From contig CBFHSX010000003.1 of NCBI GenBank assembly GCA_965658615.1, positions 1 to 64,000 of the forward strand: a stretch of DNA of 64,000 bases. The letters are read 5' to 3'. This document shows positions 25,482-34,527 of this stretch, in pieces. The DNA is from UBA8337 sp965658615 (GTDB taxonomy: Bacteria; Pseudomonadota; Alphaproteobacteria; RS24). A program made the translations under genes and the position numbers. The notes beneath the pieces were generated by a model. The model saw only the letters and a program-made list of their open reading frames with translations. It was not told the origin of the DNA and made no database searches. Each line of letters starts with the position of its first letter. Position 1 is the first letter of the stretch.

Positions 25482-26258
25482 CTATTTATTGCTGAATTTG
25501 GGCGCGCGTTTTTCGATAAAGGCCGCCATGCCCTCACTTTGATCATCAAATGCAAACAGCGAATGAAACACGCGGCGTTCGTAATGCACGCCCTCTTTCA
25601 GCGTCGTCTCATAAGCTACATCAACGCATTCCTTCACCGTCAGGACAGATGGCAGGGATTTCTCGGCAATTTTTTCGGCCACGGCGATCGCCTCGCCGAC
25701 CAGATCGGCCAGCGGCACAATGCGCGAAACCAGCCCGCAGCGCTCGGCTTCTTCGGCATCCATCATGCGGCCGGTCAGGCACATTTCCATGGCTTTGGAT
25801 TTGCCGACAAAACGGGTCAGGCGTTGTGTGCCACCGGCACCCGGAATAACGCCCAGATTGATCTCGGGCTGGCCGAATTTGGCATTATCCGCCGCCAGAA
25901 TGAAATCGCACATCATGGCCAGCTCGCAGCCGCCACCCAGCGCATAGCCTGCCACAGCGGCAATAATCGGTTTGCGCGCTTTGGCGGCGGCTTCCCAATT
26001 GGCGGTGATGAAATCTTCTTTCATCACATCGGCGTAAGATTTCGGCGCCATTTCCTTAATATCGGCACCCGCCGCAAAAGCTTTTTCCGAGCCGGTCAGC
26101 ACCATGCAGCCAACCGCATCATCCTTGTCAAAGCCCTCAATCGCATGCGTCAGCTCATTGGCCAACGCATCGCATAGCGCATTCAGTGCTTGCGGGCGGT
26201 GCAGGGTGATAAGGCCGACGGGCCCGCGTGTTTCAACCAGAATATTTTCGTATTTCAT
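25482..26258 (-). CDS. Enoyl-CoA hydratase
   Basis: A 258-residue crotonase closely resembling mitochondrial/bacterial short-chain enoyl-CoA hydratase. AAGADIKEM forms the oxyanion loop, and the two catalytic Glu are in YALGGGCELAMMCD and FGQPEINLGVIPGAGGT. It hydrates trans-2-enoyl-CoA in beta-oxidation. A strong GGAGGG precedes the ATG. It stands between rpsT and a small periplasmic protein gene on the same strand. Confidence 0.93.
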   Translation of the reverse strand: MKYENILVETRGPVGLITLHRPQALNALCDALANELTHAIEGFDKDDAVGCMVLTGSEKAFAAGADIKEMAPKSYADVMKEDFITANWEAAAKARKPIIAAVAGYALGGGCELAMMCDFILAADNAKFGQPEINLGVIPGAGGTQRLTRFVGKSKAMEMCLTGRMMDAEEAERCGLVSRIVPLADLVGEAIAVAEKIAEKSLPSVLTVKECVDVAYETTLKEGVHYERRVFHSLFAFDDQSEGMAAFIEKRAPKFSNK

Positions 26259-26291
26259 AATTCCCTCCGCCCGCTTTTCAGGCGCCCGTAT

Positions 26292-26654
26292 CTAGCGCTT
26301 GGGTGCCAAATCAAAGATTACCAAATCCGCCGTTAATGTGATGCGCAAGATTTCGCCTTTGCGCGTGAAAGTCAAGACATTGGCCGTGCTCTCGGTTGTG
26401 CGCCAACCCAGATTGGGCAGGGTAGCGGCGTAAAAGCCGCGAATATCTGTGAGCGCAATATCGCCATCGCGCAGCGCCGTGACCTGCACAATACGGCCCT
26501 CGGGCTTGTCAAACACCATGGCCCCGTCTTGCAGCTCGACCACGCCATCGGCGAGGGGCATATCGTCAATCGAGGATAGAAAACCGGCCGCCTGCAAAGC
26601 TGCGGGCAGCGTCAAGAAAAGGGTCAGCAGGTAAGCAAAAGCAATGCGCCGCAT
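26292..26654 (-). CDS. Small exported protein of unknown function, downstream of mutM
   Basis: A 120-residue protein with an N-terminal signal peptide (hydrophobic core residues 4-20, AQA-like ALQAAG cleavage site). The mature part of about 98 residues is beta-rich with no cysteines or catalytic motif. It starts 9 bp after the mutM stop, so the two are probably co-transcribed. I recall similar small proteins beside mutM in other alphaproteobacteria, but I cannot name a family. Confidence 0.72.
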   Translation of the reverse strand: MRRIAFAYLLTLFLTLPAALQAAGFLSSIDDMPLADGVVELQDGAMVFDKPEGRIVQVTALRDGDIALTDIRGFYAATLPNLGWRTTESTANVLTFTRKGEILRITLTADLVIFDLAPKR

Positions 26655-26663
26655 GATGGGTTC

Positions 26664-27542
26664 CTATTTCTGACAGCGCGGACAGTAAAAACTCGACCGC
26701 CCCGACTGCACCAAACGCTTAACCTTAGCATGGCAATCTTGTGTCGAACAGCCATCGCCTTCGCGGTCATAGACCAAAAACTGATGCTGGAAATAACCGA
26801 GCTTGCCATCGCTATCGGCAAAATCGCGCAGGCTCGAGCCGCCCGCCTCAATGGCGCGCGCCAAAACCGTGCGAATGGCGGGCACCAAACGCGCCACACG
26901 CTTCGGCCCCAAATTACCGGCCTGACGCCGCGGGCTGATGCCGGCCATAAAAAGCGCCTCGCAGACATATATATTGCCCAGCCCCGCCACCACGCGCTGG
27001 TCGAGCAGGAGATTTTTGATCGGGGTTTTTTTACCCGCGCAGGCCGCCAGTAGCGCGTCCTCATGAAACCCATTGCCCAAAGCTTCGGGCCCCATCGCCT
27101 GTAAAAAGGGCGAGCTTTCCGGCGCGCCCATGACCAAATCCATAAAGCCGAAACGGCGCGGGTCGGCATAAGACAAAGTGCTGCCATCGTCGAAATCAAA
27201 ACGCACATGCACATGTTTGGCCGCCACCGGCGCGGCCACATCATGCGCGTAATCACCGGGTGCCAAGGCGGGGCGGTCGGGCGCTTCATGCATATAGCGG
27301 CCGGTCATGCCCAAATGGCTGAGCCAGAAAAACACATTTTCATCTTTATGCATTTCGCCGAGTAAATATTTGCCGCGTCGGCTAAAGCGCGCCAAATGTG
27401 CGCCGGTCATTTGGGCGGCGAAATCTTCGGGAAAAGCAAAACGCAAATCGGGCCGCGCCAAATGCACATTCGTGATGCGGCGGCCTTCAATATGAGGGGC
27501 CAATCCGGCGCGCACGGTTTCGACTTCGGGCAATTCAGGCAT
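26664..27542 (-). CDS. mutM: Formamidopyrimidine-DNA glycosylase (Fpg)
   Basis: A 292-residue base-excision repair enzyme that removes 8-oxoguanine and nicks the abasic site. The N-terminus PELPEVETVRAGL includes the catalytic Pro and Glu after Met removal; Lys is in RRGKYLL, and the C-terminal zinc finger has the Cys pairs CSTQDC and CPRC. The ATG at 27542 was set by the invariant PELPE start; the open frame to 27806 is spurious. It is divergent from ubiE. Confidence 0.95.
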   Translation of the reverse strand: MPELPEVETVRAGLAPHIEGRRITNVHLARPDLRFAFPEDFAAQMTGAHLARFSRRGKYLLGEMHKDENVFFWLSHLGMTGRYMHEAPDRPALAPGDYAHDVAAPVAAKHVHVRFDFDDGSTLSYADPRRFGFMDLVMGAPESSPFLQAMGPEALGNGFHEDALLAACAGKKTPIKNLLLDQRVVAGLGNIYVCEALFMAGISPRRQAGNLGPKRVARLVPAIRTVLARAIEAGGSSLRDFADSDGKLGYFQHQFLVYDREGDGCSTQDCHAKVKRLVQSGRSSFYCPRCQK

Positions 27543-27639
27543 GGCGGCATCATAGCGGCGATAGGGCCCCGCGCAAGCTGCCAAAACGCCGCCGCTTCTT
27601 TCTTTGCCTTTATCCCGCCTATCGGCTATTTTCCGCCGC

Positions 27640-28407
27640 ATGGAAGTAAGTGATAAATCCGACACAACCAGCTTCGGCTTTAAGACCGTGCCGACCGGCG
27701 ATAAGCAGTCCATGGTGCGCGGCGTGTTTGACGCGGTCGCCGATAAATATGATCTGATGAATGATCTGATGTCGGGCGGGCTGCACCGGATCTGGAAAAA
27801 GCGCATGATCGAAGCGCTTTATATGCGCCCCAATAAGCCGCAGCAGCTTGTCGATGTGGCGGGCGGCACAGGCGATATCGCTTTTCGCGCCATTGCCCGC
27901 GGGCAAAGGATAAACGCCCCCATCACGGCACAAGTGATCGACGCCAATGAGCAAATGGTGCGCGTCGGGCGCGACCGCGCCGCCAAAAACGGGCAATCGC
28001 AAGTAGACTTTCTGACCGGCACGGCCGAGGCGCTGCCGCTGGCCGATAACAGCGTTGATCTGGTCACCATTGCTTTCGGTATCCGCAATGTCACGCATCG
28101 CGACCGCGCCTTGGCTGATATGCACCGCGTGCTGAAGCCGGGCGGTCGCTTTGTCTGTCTGGAGTTTTCGCATATGCCCAGCCGCCTGTTGCAGCGCGCT
28201 TATGATGCTTATTCGTTCACTGTCATCCCGCCCATGGGCGCGCGAGTGACCGGTGATGCGGCGGCTTATCAATATTTGGTCGAGAGCATTCGCCAATTCC
28301 CCACCGCGCCGGCTTTTCTGGAAGAGGTGAAGGCGGCCGGTTTCAAACGCGCCGGGTTTCAATTGATGAGCGGCGGCGTCGCGGCTTTACATATGGGCTG
28401 GGCCTAA
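27640..28407 (+). CDS. ubiE: Ubiquinone/menaquinone methyltransferase UbiE
   Basis: A 255-residue class I SAM methyltransferase that C-methylates the quinone ring. FDAVADKYDLMNDLMSGGLHRIWK is the family signature; DVAGGTGDIAFR is motif I, FGIRNVTHRDRAL and the CLEFSH stretch follow. The ATG has no ribosome-binding site and a promoter-like TTGCCT-16-CTATTT ends nine bases before it, so the mRNA may be leaderless. The stop overlaps the ubiB start (TAATG). Confidence 0.95.
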   Translation: MEVSDKSDTTSFGFKTVPTGDKQSMVRGVFDAVADKYDLMNDLMSGGLHRIWKKRMIEALYMRPNKPQQLVDVAGGTGDIAFRAIARGQRINAPITAQVIDANEQMVRVGRDRAAKNGQSQVDFLTGTAEALPLADNSVDLVTIAFGIRNVTHRDRALADMHRVLKPGGRFVCLEFSHMPSRLLQRAYDAYSFTVIPPMGARVTGDAAAYQYLVESIRQFPTAPAFLEEVKAAGFKRAGFQLMSGGVAALHMGWA

Positions 28408-29936
28408 TGCGCCGCCTGTTTCGCCTGATGGCCATGTTGCGGCTACTGCTGGCGCAAGACGCGCTTTTGCCGCCGGATTTTTTCACCCAAGCGCCTTTGC
28501 GCATAAGGCTGGCGCGACGGCTGTTCACCCTTGGCGTCAAACGCTATGGCGACGAGACACGCGGCCAGGCCCTGTCAGATAAAATCCGCAAATTGGGCCC
28601 GACCTATATCAAGCTCGGTCAATTTTTGGCCACCCGACCCGATATTATCGGCCCTGCCATGGCCCGCGATTTAACCTATTTGCAAGATCGGCTGCCGCCT
28701 TTTGCCGATAAGCAAGTGGCGCGCATTTTGGCCGCCGAACTGGATGCGCCGGAGGCGGTGTTGATGGATATGGGCCCGCCCATTGCGGCCGCCTCCATCG
28801 CGCAAGTGCATCAAGCCACGCATCGCCAGACCGGTGAAAAACTGGCGGTAAAAATCCTGCGCCCCGGTGTTGAAGACCGCTTGCGCGGCGAGCTCGCGCT
28901 TTTGGGCCGCATGGCTGCCTTGGCGGAAAAATATATCCCCGCCACGCATCGCCTGCGTCCGGTGGAGGCCATAACCACATTGGCGCGCTCGATACAGGGC
29001 GAGACGGATTTTCGCATGGAAGCCGCAGCGCTATCGGAAATGGGCGAAAACAGCGCCGCCGATAAGGGTTTCGCCGTGCCGAAGATTATTTGGGAAGCCA
29101 GTGGCCAGCGCGTCTTGACCATGGGCTGGGTCGATGGCGTCAAAGCCTCGGATATTGAGGCATTGAAAAAAGACGGGCATGATTTATCCGATTTGGCGAC
29201 ACGGCTTCTACAAATCTTCCTGACCCTGACCCTGCGCGACGGCTTTTTTCATGCCGATATGCACCAAGGCAATTTGCTGGTGCAAAAGGACGCTACGATT
29301 GTCGCCATTGATTTGGGCATTTGCGGACGACTGGATGGGGATAGCCGCCGCTTTTTGGCCGAGATCCTGCACGGCTTCATTACGCGTGATTATAAAACAC
29401 TGGCCGAGGTGCATATTGAGGCGGGCTATGTGCCGGCGCATCATGATGTGCATGAATTTGCCCAAGCGCTGCGGTCAGTCGGCGAACCGATCCGCGACCG
29501 CGATGCGGATGAAATTTCCATGGGCCGCGTGCTGGCACAATTGTTCCAAATCACCGAACAATTTGACATGACCACGCAACCGCAATTGCTGCTTTTGCAA
29601 AAAACCATGGTGACGGTTGAGGGTGTGGCGCGCAGCTTTGACCCGAAAGTCAATATTTGGGATGCCAGCGAAGATATTGTCGCCAATTGGCTGCGCCGCC
29701 AAATCGGCCCGCAAAGCCTCATTGACGATATGCGCGATAATGCCGGGCGCACCCTGCGCGCTGTGCGTCGCCTGCCCGACACGTTGCAAAAAATCGAACA
29801 GGGCGCCGCAGCGCTGGAAAAACTGGCCGCGCAAGACGCCAAATCCGCGCCCAAGCCGAGGGATAATATGGCACGCGGGCTCAGCCTGCTGGCCTTTTTG
29901 GCAGCCTGCGCCGCGGCGCTGCTGACCGCCCTATAA
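28407..29936 (+). CDS. ubiB: Ubiquinone biosynthesis kinase-like protein UbiB
   Basis: A 509-residue member of the UbiB/ABC1/ADCK atypical kinase family. It has the KxGQ motif (YIKLGQFLATRPDIIG), the Ala-rich nucleotide loop region AAASIAQVHQA, VKILRPG with the ATP Lys, the HADMHQGNLLV catalytic loop and AIDLGICGRL with metal Asp. One or two C-terminal helices anchor it. It supports ubiquinone synthesis, probably by extracting lipid intermediates. Coupled to ubiE by TAATG. Confidence 0.94.
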   Translation: MRRLFRLMAMLRLLLAQDALLPPDFFTQAPLRIRLARRLFTLGVKRYGDETRGQALSDKIRKLGPTYIKLGQFLATRPDIIGPAMARDLTYLQDRLPPFADKQVARILAAELDAPEAVLMDMGPPIAAASIAQVHQATHRQTGEKLAVKILRPGVEDRLRGELALLGRMAALAEKYIPATHRLRPVEAITTLARSIQGETDFRMEAAALSEMGENSAADKGFAVPKIIWEASGQRVLTMGWVDGVKASDIEALKKDGHDLSDLATRLLQIFLTLTLRDGFFHADMHQGNLLVQKDATIVAIDLGICGRLDGDSRRFLAEILHGFITRDYKTLAEVHIEAGYVPAHHDVHEFAQALRSVGEPIRDRDADEISMGRVLAQLFQITEQFDMTTQPQLLLLQKTMVTVEGVARSFDPKVNIWDASEDIVANWLRRQIGPQSLIDDMRDNAGRTLRAVRRLPDTLQKIEQGAAALEKLAAQDAKSAPKPRDNMARGLSLLAFLAACAAALLTAL

Positions 29937-29985
29937 GTATTTTTGTAAAAATATTTATTTACATATTTTTTGTGGGAAATTAGGC
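29937..29985. promoter_or_regulatory. AT-rich dyad region upstream of coaBC
   Basis: An unusually AT-rich stretch with the inverted repeat TATTTTT-GT-AAAAATA directly after the ubiB stop, followed by TTAGGCTAGGCT. It may be a promoter UP-type or protein-binding region for coaBC. Confidence 0.35.
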
Positions 29986-30011
29986 TAGGCTCGCTCTTAA
30001 AAGGCAGAGAC

Positions 30012-31250
30012 ATGAAACGCGTTCTTTTGATTATCGGCGGCGGCATTGCCGCGTATAAAGCGCCCGAATTGGTGCGCCAATTGCGCGCGCGCGGATTGGC
30101 TGTGCGCTGCCTGCTGACTGCAGCAGCGGCGCAATTTGTTTCGCCTTTATCCCTCGCCTCGGTTTCCGGCGATAAGGTTTATGACAATTTATTTGACCTG
30201 ACCGATGAAGCGGAAATGGGGCATATCCAATTATCGCGCGATGCCGATCTTATCTTGGTCGCGCCCGCCACGGCCGATTTAATGGCCAAAGCCGCGCAAG
30301 GCATGGCCAATGATCTGGCCTCGACCACGCTTTTGGCGACCGACAAGCCGGTGATGATGGCGCCGGCCATGAATGTGCGCATGTGGCAACACCATGCGAC
30401 ACAGCGCAATCTCGCCCAATTGACAAAAGACGGCCTGCATTTTGTCGGCCCCGATGAAGGCGATATGGCGTGCGGCGAATTCGGCCCCGGACGGATGAGC
30501 GAGCCACATGACATTGCCGAACGCGCCGCCACGCTTTTGGGCGCGACAGGCGCGGCGCACCCCTTGCCGCTGGCCGGTAAAAAAATGCTGGTCACGGCCG
30601 GCCCGACGCATGAGCCGATCGATCCGGTGCGCTATATTGCCAATCGGTCCTCCGGCAAGCAGGGCTATGCCATTGCCTCCGCCTTGGCCGCCTTGGGTGC
30701 GGATGTGCAACTTGTCTCCGGCCCGACAGCGCTGAATGACCCGCAGGGCGTCACCACCATACGGGTTGAAACGGCGCAGCAAATGTATGAGGCCTGCCAC
30801 GCGGCGCTGCCGGTCGAGGCCGCCATTATGTGCGCCGCCGTTGCCGATTGGCGTCCGGCGCAAAGCGGCGAGACCAAATTGAAAAAATCCGAAGCCGGCG
30901 TGCCAAGCATGGCGCTGGTCGAGAACCCCGACATTTTAGCCAGTCTGGGCGTGGCTGAAGCACGCCCAAACCTGCTTATCGGCTTTGCCGCTGAGACCCA
31001 TAATGTGGCGGGCTATGCGGCGGATAAATTGCAGCGCAAAAATTGTGATTGGATTGTCGCCAATAATGTGGCGCTGGATAGCGATATTGAAGGCGGCGTT
31101 ATGGGCGGCGATGACAATCATGTCTGCGTGCATTTCGCCGGCGGCCGTGATGATTTCGGGGTGTTGAGCAAACACGCCACAGCCGAAAAGCTGGCCGCCC
31201 GCATTAGCGCGCATTTTGATGCGCTTGAGAAAAAGGATGTTCCCGCATGA
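30012..31250 (+). CDS. coaBC: Bifunctional phosphopantothenoylcysteine decarboxylase/synthase
   Basis: A 412-residue CoA-pathway enzyme. The N-terminal flavin CoaC domain has GGGIAAYKAPELVRQL and the APAMNVRMWQHHAT substrate motif. The C-terminal CoaB domain has VTAGPTHEPIDPVRYIANRSSGKQGYAIA and KLKKSE with the catalytic Lys. It makes 4'-phosphopantetheine from phosphopantothenate, Cys and CTP. It starts at ATG 30012; the frame from 29970 is not supported. The stop overlaps dut by ATGA. Confidence 0.95.
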   Translation: MKRVLLIIGGGIAAYKAPELVRQLRARGLAVRCLLTAAAAQFVSPLSLASVSGDKVYDNLFDLTDEAEMGHIQLSRDADLILVAPATADLMAKAAQGMANDLASTTLLATDKPVMMAPAMNVRMWQHHATQRNLAQLTKDGLHFVGPDEGDMACGEFGPGRMSEPHDIAERAATLLGATGAAHPLPLAGKKMLVTAGPTHEPIDPVRYIANRSSGKQGYAIASALAALGADVQLVSGPTALNDPQGVTTIRVETAQQMYEACHAALPVEAAIMCAAVADWRPAQSGETKLKKSEAGVPSMALVENPDILASLGVAEARPNLLIGFAAETHNVAGYAADKLQRKNCDWIVANNVALDSDIEGGVMGGDDNHVCVHFAGGRDDFGVLSKHATAEKLAARISAHFDALEKKDVPA

Positions 31251-31711
31251 GCCCGCAAATCAAAATCACGCAATTGCCGCACGGCGCGGGTCTGGCCCTG
31301 CCGGCCTATGAAACACAAGAGGCAGCGGGTATGGATTTACGCGCGGCTTTACCGGAAGGCGAGGATATGGTGCTGGCACCCGGCCAGCATGCGCTCATCC
31401 CGACGGGCCTGGCCATGGCCCTGCCGCCCGGCTTTGAGGCGCAAGTGCGCCCGCGCTCCGGTCTGGCGGCAAAAAACGGCATCACCGTATTGAACACGCC
31501 GGGCACGATTGATAGCGATTATCGCGGCGAGGTGAAAATCATCCTCATTAATTTGGGTGATGAACCCTTTACCGTCAGCCGCGATATGCGTATTGCCCAA
31601 ATGATTATCGCGCCGGTTGTACAAGCCACGCTTGTGGCGGTTGCGGCTTTGGATGAGACAGAGCGCGGCGTCGGTGGTTTCGGCTCAACCGGCACGGATG
31701 CAAAAAAATGA
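31247..31711 (+). CDS. dut: dUTP diphosphatase
   Basis: A 154-residue trimeric dUTPase with all five motifs: AAGMDLRAAL, RPRSGLAAKNG, NTPGTIDSDYRGEVK, and the C-terminal P-loop-like RGVGGFGSTG. It keeps uracil out of DNA. It sits between coaBC and an Rrf2 regulator, overlapping both by four bases. Confidence 0.96.
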   Translation: MSPQIKITQLPHGAGLALPAYETQEAAGMDLRAALPEGEDMVLAPGQHALIPTGLAMALPPGFEAQVRPRSGLAAKNGITVLNTPGTIDSDYRGEVKIILINLGDEPFTVSRDMRIAQMIIAPVVQATLVAVAALDETERGVGGFGSTGTDAKK

Positions 31712-32157
31712 TCCAACTATCGCGCAAATCCCTGATGGCGTTGGAAGCGGTTTTGGATGTCGCCATTCACGCACGCCCCGACCCGGTGCAGGCGCGCGAC
31801 ATTACCGAGCGGCAGGGTGTGCCGCAGCGTTATCTCGAACAGATTATGCAAGCGCTGGTGCGCGCCGGTATCCTGCGCGGTGTGCGCGGGCCGCGCGGCG
31901 GCTACCGGCTGGCCCGCGAACGTCGCCGCATTTCAGTCATGGAAATTTTTGAAACCATTGAGGCGCTGGACGGTGAGAATATGGCACCGCCTTCAAGCTC
32001 GGCCCTGAGCTGCGAGGTGATTGCGCCTTTTCACGCCCGCTTGCAAACGGCCCTGGCCGAGACCATTGGCGATACGACGATTGCCGATTTATGTGCCGCA
32101 TCGACCCATGAAACGGCCGGCCCCGATAAGGCGGCGGCCGGCGATTTTACCATTTAG
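31708..32157 (+). CDS. Rrf2-family transcriptional regulator
   Basis: A 149-residue winged-helix regulator. It has the Rrf2 DNA-binding pattern ERQGVPQRYLEQIMQALVRAGILRGVRGPRGGYRLAR. Only two Cys (near residues 103 and 131) are present, so the three-Cys IscR cluster site is absent; a CymR-like role is more likely. It overlaps dut by ATGA and is 10 bp upstream of cysK, which suggests cysteine-metabolism control. Confidence 0.9.
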   Translation: MIQLSRKSLMALEAVLDVAIHARPDPVQARDITERQGVPQRYLEQIMQALVRAGILRGVRGPRGGYRLARERRRISVMEIFETIEALDGENMAPPSSSALSCEVIAPFHARLQTALAETIGDTTIADLCAASTHETAGPDKAAAGDFTI

Positions 32158-32167
32158 GGGGAGCCAT

Positions 32168-33133
32168 ATGAGCCCGACAGATAATGAAAAGCCCGGACGC
32201 GGCAAGATTTACACCTCGATCACCGAGACCATTGGCAACACGCCGATTGTGGCGGTCAAGCGTCTGGCCGCCGAAAATGGCGTGGGTGCCAATATCTTGG
32301 CCAAGCTGGAATTTTTCAATCCGATTGCCAGCGTCAAAGACCGCATTGGCGTCGCCATGATTGAGGCGATGGAAAATGACGGGCGACTGAAGCCGGGCGG
32401 TGTGATTGTCGAGCCGACATCGGGCAATACCGGTATCGCGCTGGCCTTTGCTTGTGCGGCCAAGGGCTATCGGCTGATCCTGTGCATGCCCGAGAGCATG
32501 TCGGTAGAGCGGCGCAAAATGCTTTTGCTGCTCGGCGCCGAGTTGGAGTTGACCGCGGCCGAATTGGGCATGAAAGGCGCCATTGGGCGGGCTGAGGAAA
32601 TGCTTGGTGAAAATCAAGGCTGGGTGATGCCGCAACAGTTTAACAATCCGGCCAATCCGGAGATCCATCGCCGTACCACGGCGGAAGAGATTTGGAACGA
32701 TACGGATGGTGGCGTCGATGTGGTGATTTCCGGCGTCGGCACGGGCGGCACATTCACCGGTATCGGCTCGGTTTTGAAACAACGCAAGCCCGGTCTGAAA
32801 ATGATCGCGGTCGAACCGGAGGACAGTCCGGTGTTGTCCGGCGGTGCCGGTGGCCCGCATAAAATTCAGGGCATTGGCGCCGGTTTTGTGCCCGGCAATA
32901 TGGAGGCTGCGCTGATCGATGAAATCATAACCATCGGCAATGAAACGGCTTTTGAGACGGCGCGCAAATTGGCGGCGCTGGAGGGTATTCCGGGCGGTAT
33001 TTCGTCGGGCGCAGCGATTGCGGCAGCGCTGGAGGTGGGCGCGCGCGCCGATATGGATGGCAAGAATATCGTGGTCATCCTGCCGAGCTTTGCCGAGCGC
33101 TATCTGTCAACCGCTCTGTTTGAGGGGCTGTAA
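32168..33133 (+). CDS. cysK: Cysteine synthase A
   Basis: A 321-residue PLP enzyme making Cys from O-acetylserine and sulfide. PLP Lys is in NPIASVKDRIG (about K57); PTSGNTGIALAF binds substrate, GVGTGGTFTGIG binds the phosphate, and PGGISSGAA is near the C-terminus. ATG 32168 follows AGGGGGAGCC. Operon position after the Rrf2 gene fits sulfur-responsive control. Confidence 0.95.
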   Translation: MSPTDNEKPGRGKIYTSITETIGNTPIVAVKRLAAENGVGANILAKLEFFNPIASVKDRIGVAMIEAMENDGRLKPGGVIVEPTSGNTGIALAFACAAKGYRLILCMPESMSVERRKMLLLLGAELELTAAELGMKGAIGRAEEMLGENQGWVMPQQFNNPANPEIHRRTTAEEIWNDTDGGVDVVISGVGTGGTFTGIGSVLKQRKPGLKMIAVEPEDSPVLSGGAGGPHKIQGIGAGFVPGNMEAALIDEIITIGNETAFETARKLAALEGIPGGISSGAAIAAALEVGARADMDGKNIVVILPSFAERYLSTALFEGL

Positions 33134-33901
33134 GTGCCGCTGGGCGATAGCGAAATTGAGCGCTATCAGCGACATATTCTGTTGCGCGAAATCGGCGGTG
33201 CCGGTCAGCAAAAATTAAAAGCCGCGCGCGTGCTCATCATTGGCATGGGCGGGCTGGGCCACCCGGTGGCGCAATATTTGGCCGCCGCCGGTATCGGCAC
33301 TTTAGGGTTGGTCGATGATGATGTGGTCACCGCCTCCAATTTGCAGCGACAAATCCTGTTTACCGAAGCCGATATCGGTAAGGCGAAAACCGCCATGGCG
33401 GCGGCGCGGCTCAGGGCGCTCAATCCGCATGTGGCGATCATTGAGCATGAGCAGCGGCTGGATGGCGATAATGCGCGCGCGCTGATTGAGGGCTATGATC
33501 TGGTTGTCGATGCGTGCGACAATTTCGCCACGCGCTTTATTGTCAATGATATGTGCTTCGCCTTGAAAAAAACGCTTGTTTCGGGGGCGGTTGGCCGCTT
33601 TGACGGGCAGATTGCGACCTTTAAGCCATGGCTGAACGATGCGGACGGAACGCCGCTGCCCTGCTATCGCTCGCTCGTGCCGCAAGCGCCCGACACGCAA
33701 GAGGATTGCGCCAGCACCGGTATTATCGGCGCGCTGACCGGCATTATCGGCGCTCTGCAAGCTCTGGAAGTGATTAAAGAGATTAGCGGGGCGGGCGACA
33801 GTCTGGCCGGACGTTTGTTGATTTATGACGGGCTTTCGGGGCGCGCGCGCACGGTGAAGCTGGCCTGGGATCCGCAAAACCCGAATAATGGACAAATTTA
33901 A
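33134..33901 (+). CDS. MoeB/ThiF-type adenylyltransferase lacking zinc cysteines
   Basis: A 255-residue E1-like enzyme that would adenylate the C-terminus of a MoaD/ThiS-type sulfur carrier. GMGGLGHPVAQYLAAAGIG, DDDVVTASNLQRQ and DACDNFATR are present, as is the active-site-type Cys in EDCASTGI (192). The usual zinc tetrathiolate is not: PCYRS has Ser for the second Cys and the C-terminal CxxC is missing. The start is GTG immediately after the cysK stop. Linkage to cysK suggests sulfur transfer. Confidence 0.85.
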   Translation: MPLGDSEIERYQRHILLREIGGAGQQKLKAARVLIIGMGGLGHPVAQYLAAAGIGTLGLVDDDVVTASNLQRQILFTEADIGKAKTAMAAARLRALNPHVAIIEHEQRLDGDNARALIEGYDLVVDACDNFATRFIVNDMCFALKKTLVSGAVGRFDGQIATFKPWLNDADGTPLPCYRSLVPQAPDTQEDCASTGIIGALTGIIGALQALEVIKEISGAGDSLAGRLLIYDGLSGRARTVKLAWDPQNPNNGQI

Positions 33902-33952
33902 TGCAGGTCGGGCTTAATACCGCTTGGGCCTTATAAAGCCACGCGCAGAGGC

Positions 33953-33981
33953 TTGCCGTGAATCAGTCAAAAGCGTATCTA
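33953..33981 (+). promoter_or_regulatory. Predicted promoter giving a leaderless SH3-gene mRNA
   Basis: TTGCCG, 17-base spacer, TATCTA. The -10 ends six bases before the ATG at 33988 and there is no ribosome-binding site. Confidence 0.45.
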
Positions 33982-33987
33982 TAAACC

Positions 33988-34527
33988 ATGGATCGTTTGG
34001 TAATTCTCCGCCTTGGGCTGGCCTTGGGCTTGTTATTTGTCATTGTCGCGCTGGTGCCGTTTTCGATTGCGGCGCAGACCAATAGCGATGAACGCGCTTT
34101 GGGGGCCAGTGGTTTGCCATTACCGCGTTTTGTCTCGATCAATAAAACGGAAGCCAATGTGCGGCGCGGGCCAAGCGCCGAGTACCCGCTTTTATATCAA
34201 TATCAACGCCGCGGCCTGCCGCTCGAGATCATTGCCGAATACGGTCAATGGCGGCAGATCCGCGACCATGAGGGCAGTGAGGGCTGGATGCATGCGCGGC
34301 TGTTGCGCGGGCCGCGCACAGTGGTGCTGCGTCAAGCCGCGAATGCGCATACGCTGCGCAATCGCCCCGATGCGTCCGGCGGTGTGGTGGCGCTGGTGCA
34401 GCCGGGCGCGATTGGCCGGCTTGAGGATTGCGACGGCGCGTGGTGCGAGATCGATATTAAAGGCCATGAGGGCTGGCTCAATCGAGACGCCCTATGGGGG
34501 GTTTACGGTTTCGAGTATCGCGATTAA
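33988..34527 (+). CDS. Periplasmic SH3-domain protein
   Basis: A 179-residue protein with an N-terminal signal/anchor helix (residues 6-27, ending SIAAQ), then two bacterial SH3-type repeats: NKTEANVRRGPSAEYPLLYQY...WRQIRDHEGSEGWMHARLL, and HTLRNRPDASGGVVALVQPG...CEIDIKGHEGWLNRDALWG. Such domains bind peptidoglycan or envelope proteins. The stop overlaps that of the convergent DUF3501 gene by TTAA. A promoter directly abuts the ATG. Confidence 0.88.
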   Translation: MDRLVILRLGLALGLLFVIVALVPFSIAAQTNSDERALGASGLPLPRFVSINKTEANVRRGPSAEYPLLYQYQRRGLPLEIIAEYGQWRQIRDHEGSEGWMHARLLRGPRTVVLRQAANAHTLRNRPDASGGVVALVQPGAIGRLEDCDGAWCEIDIKGHEGWLNRDALWGVYGFEYRD

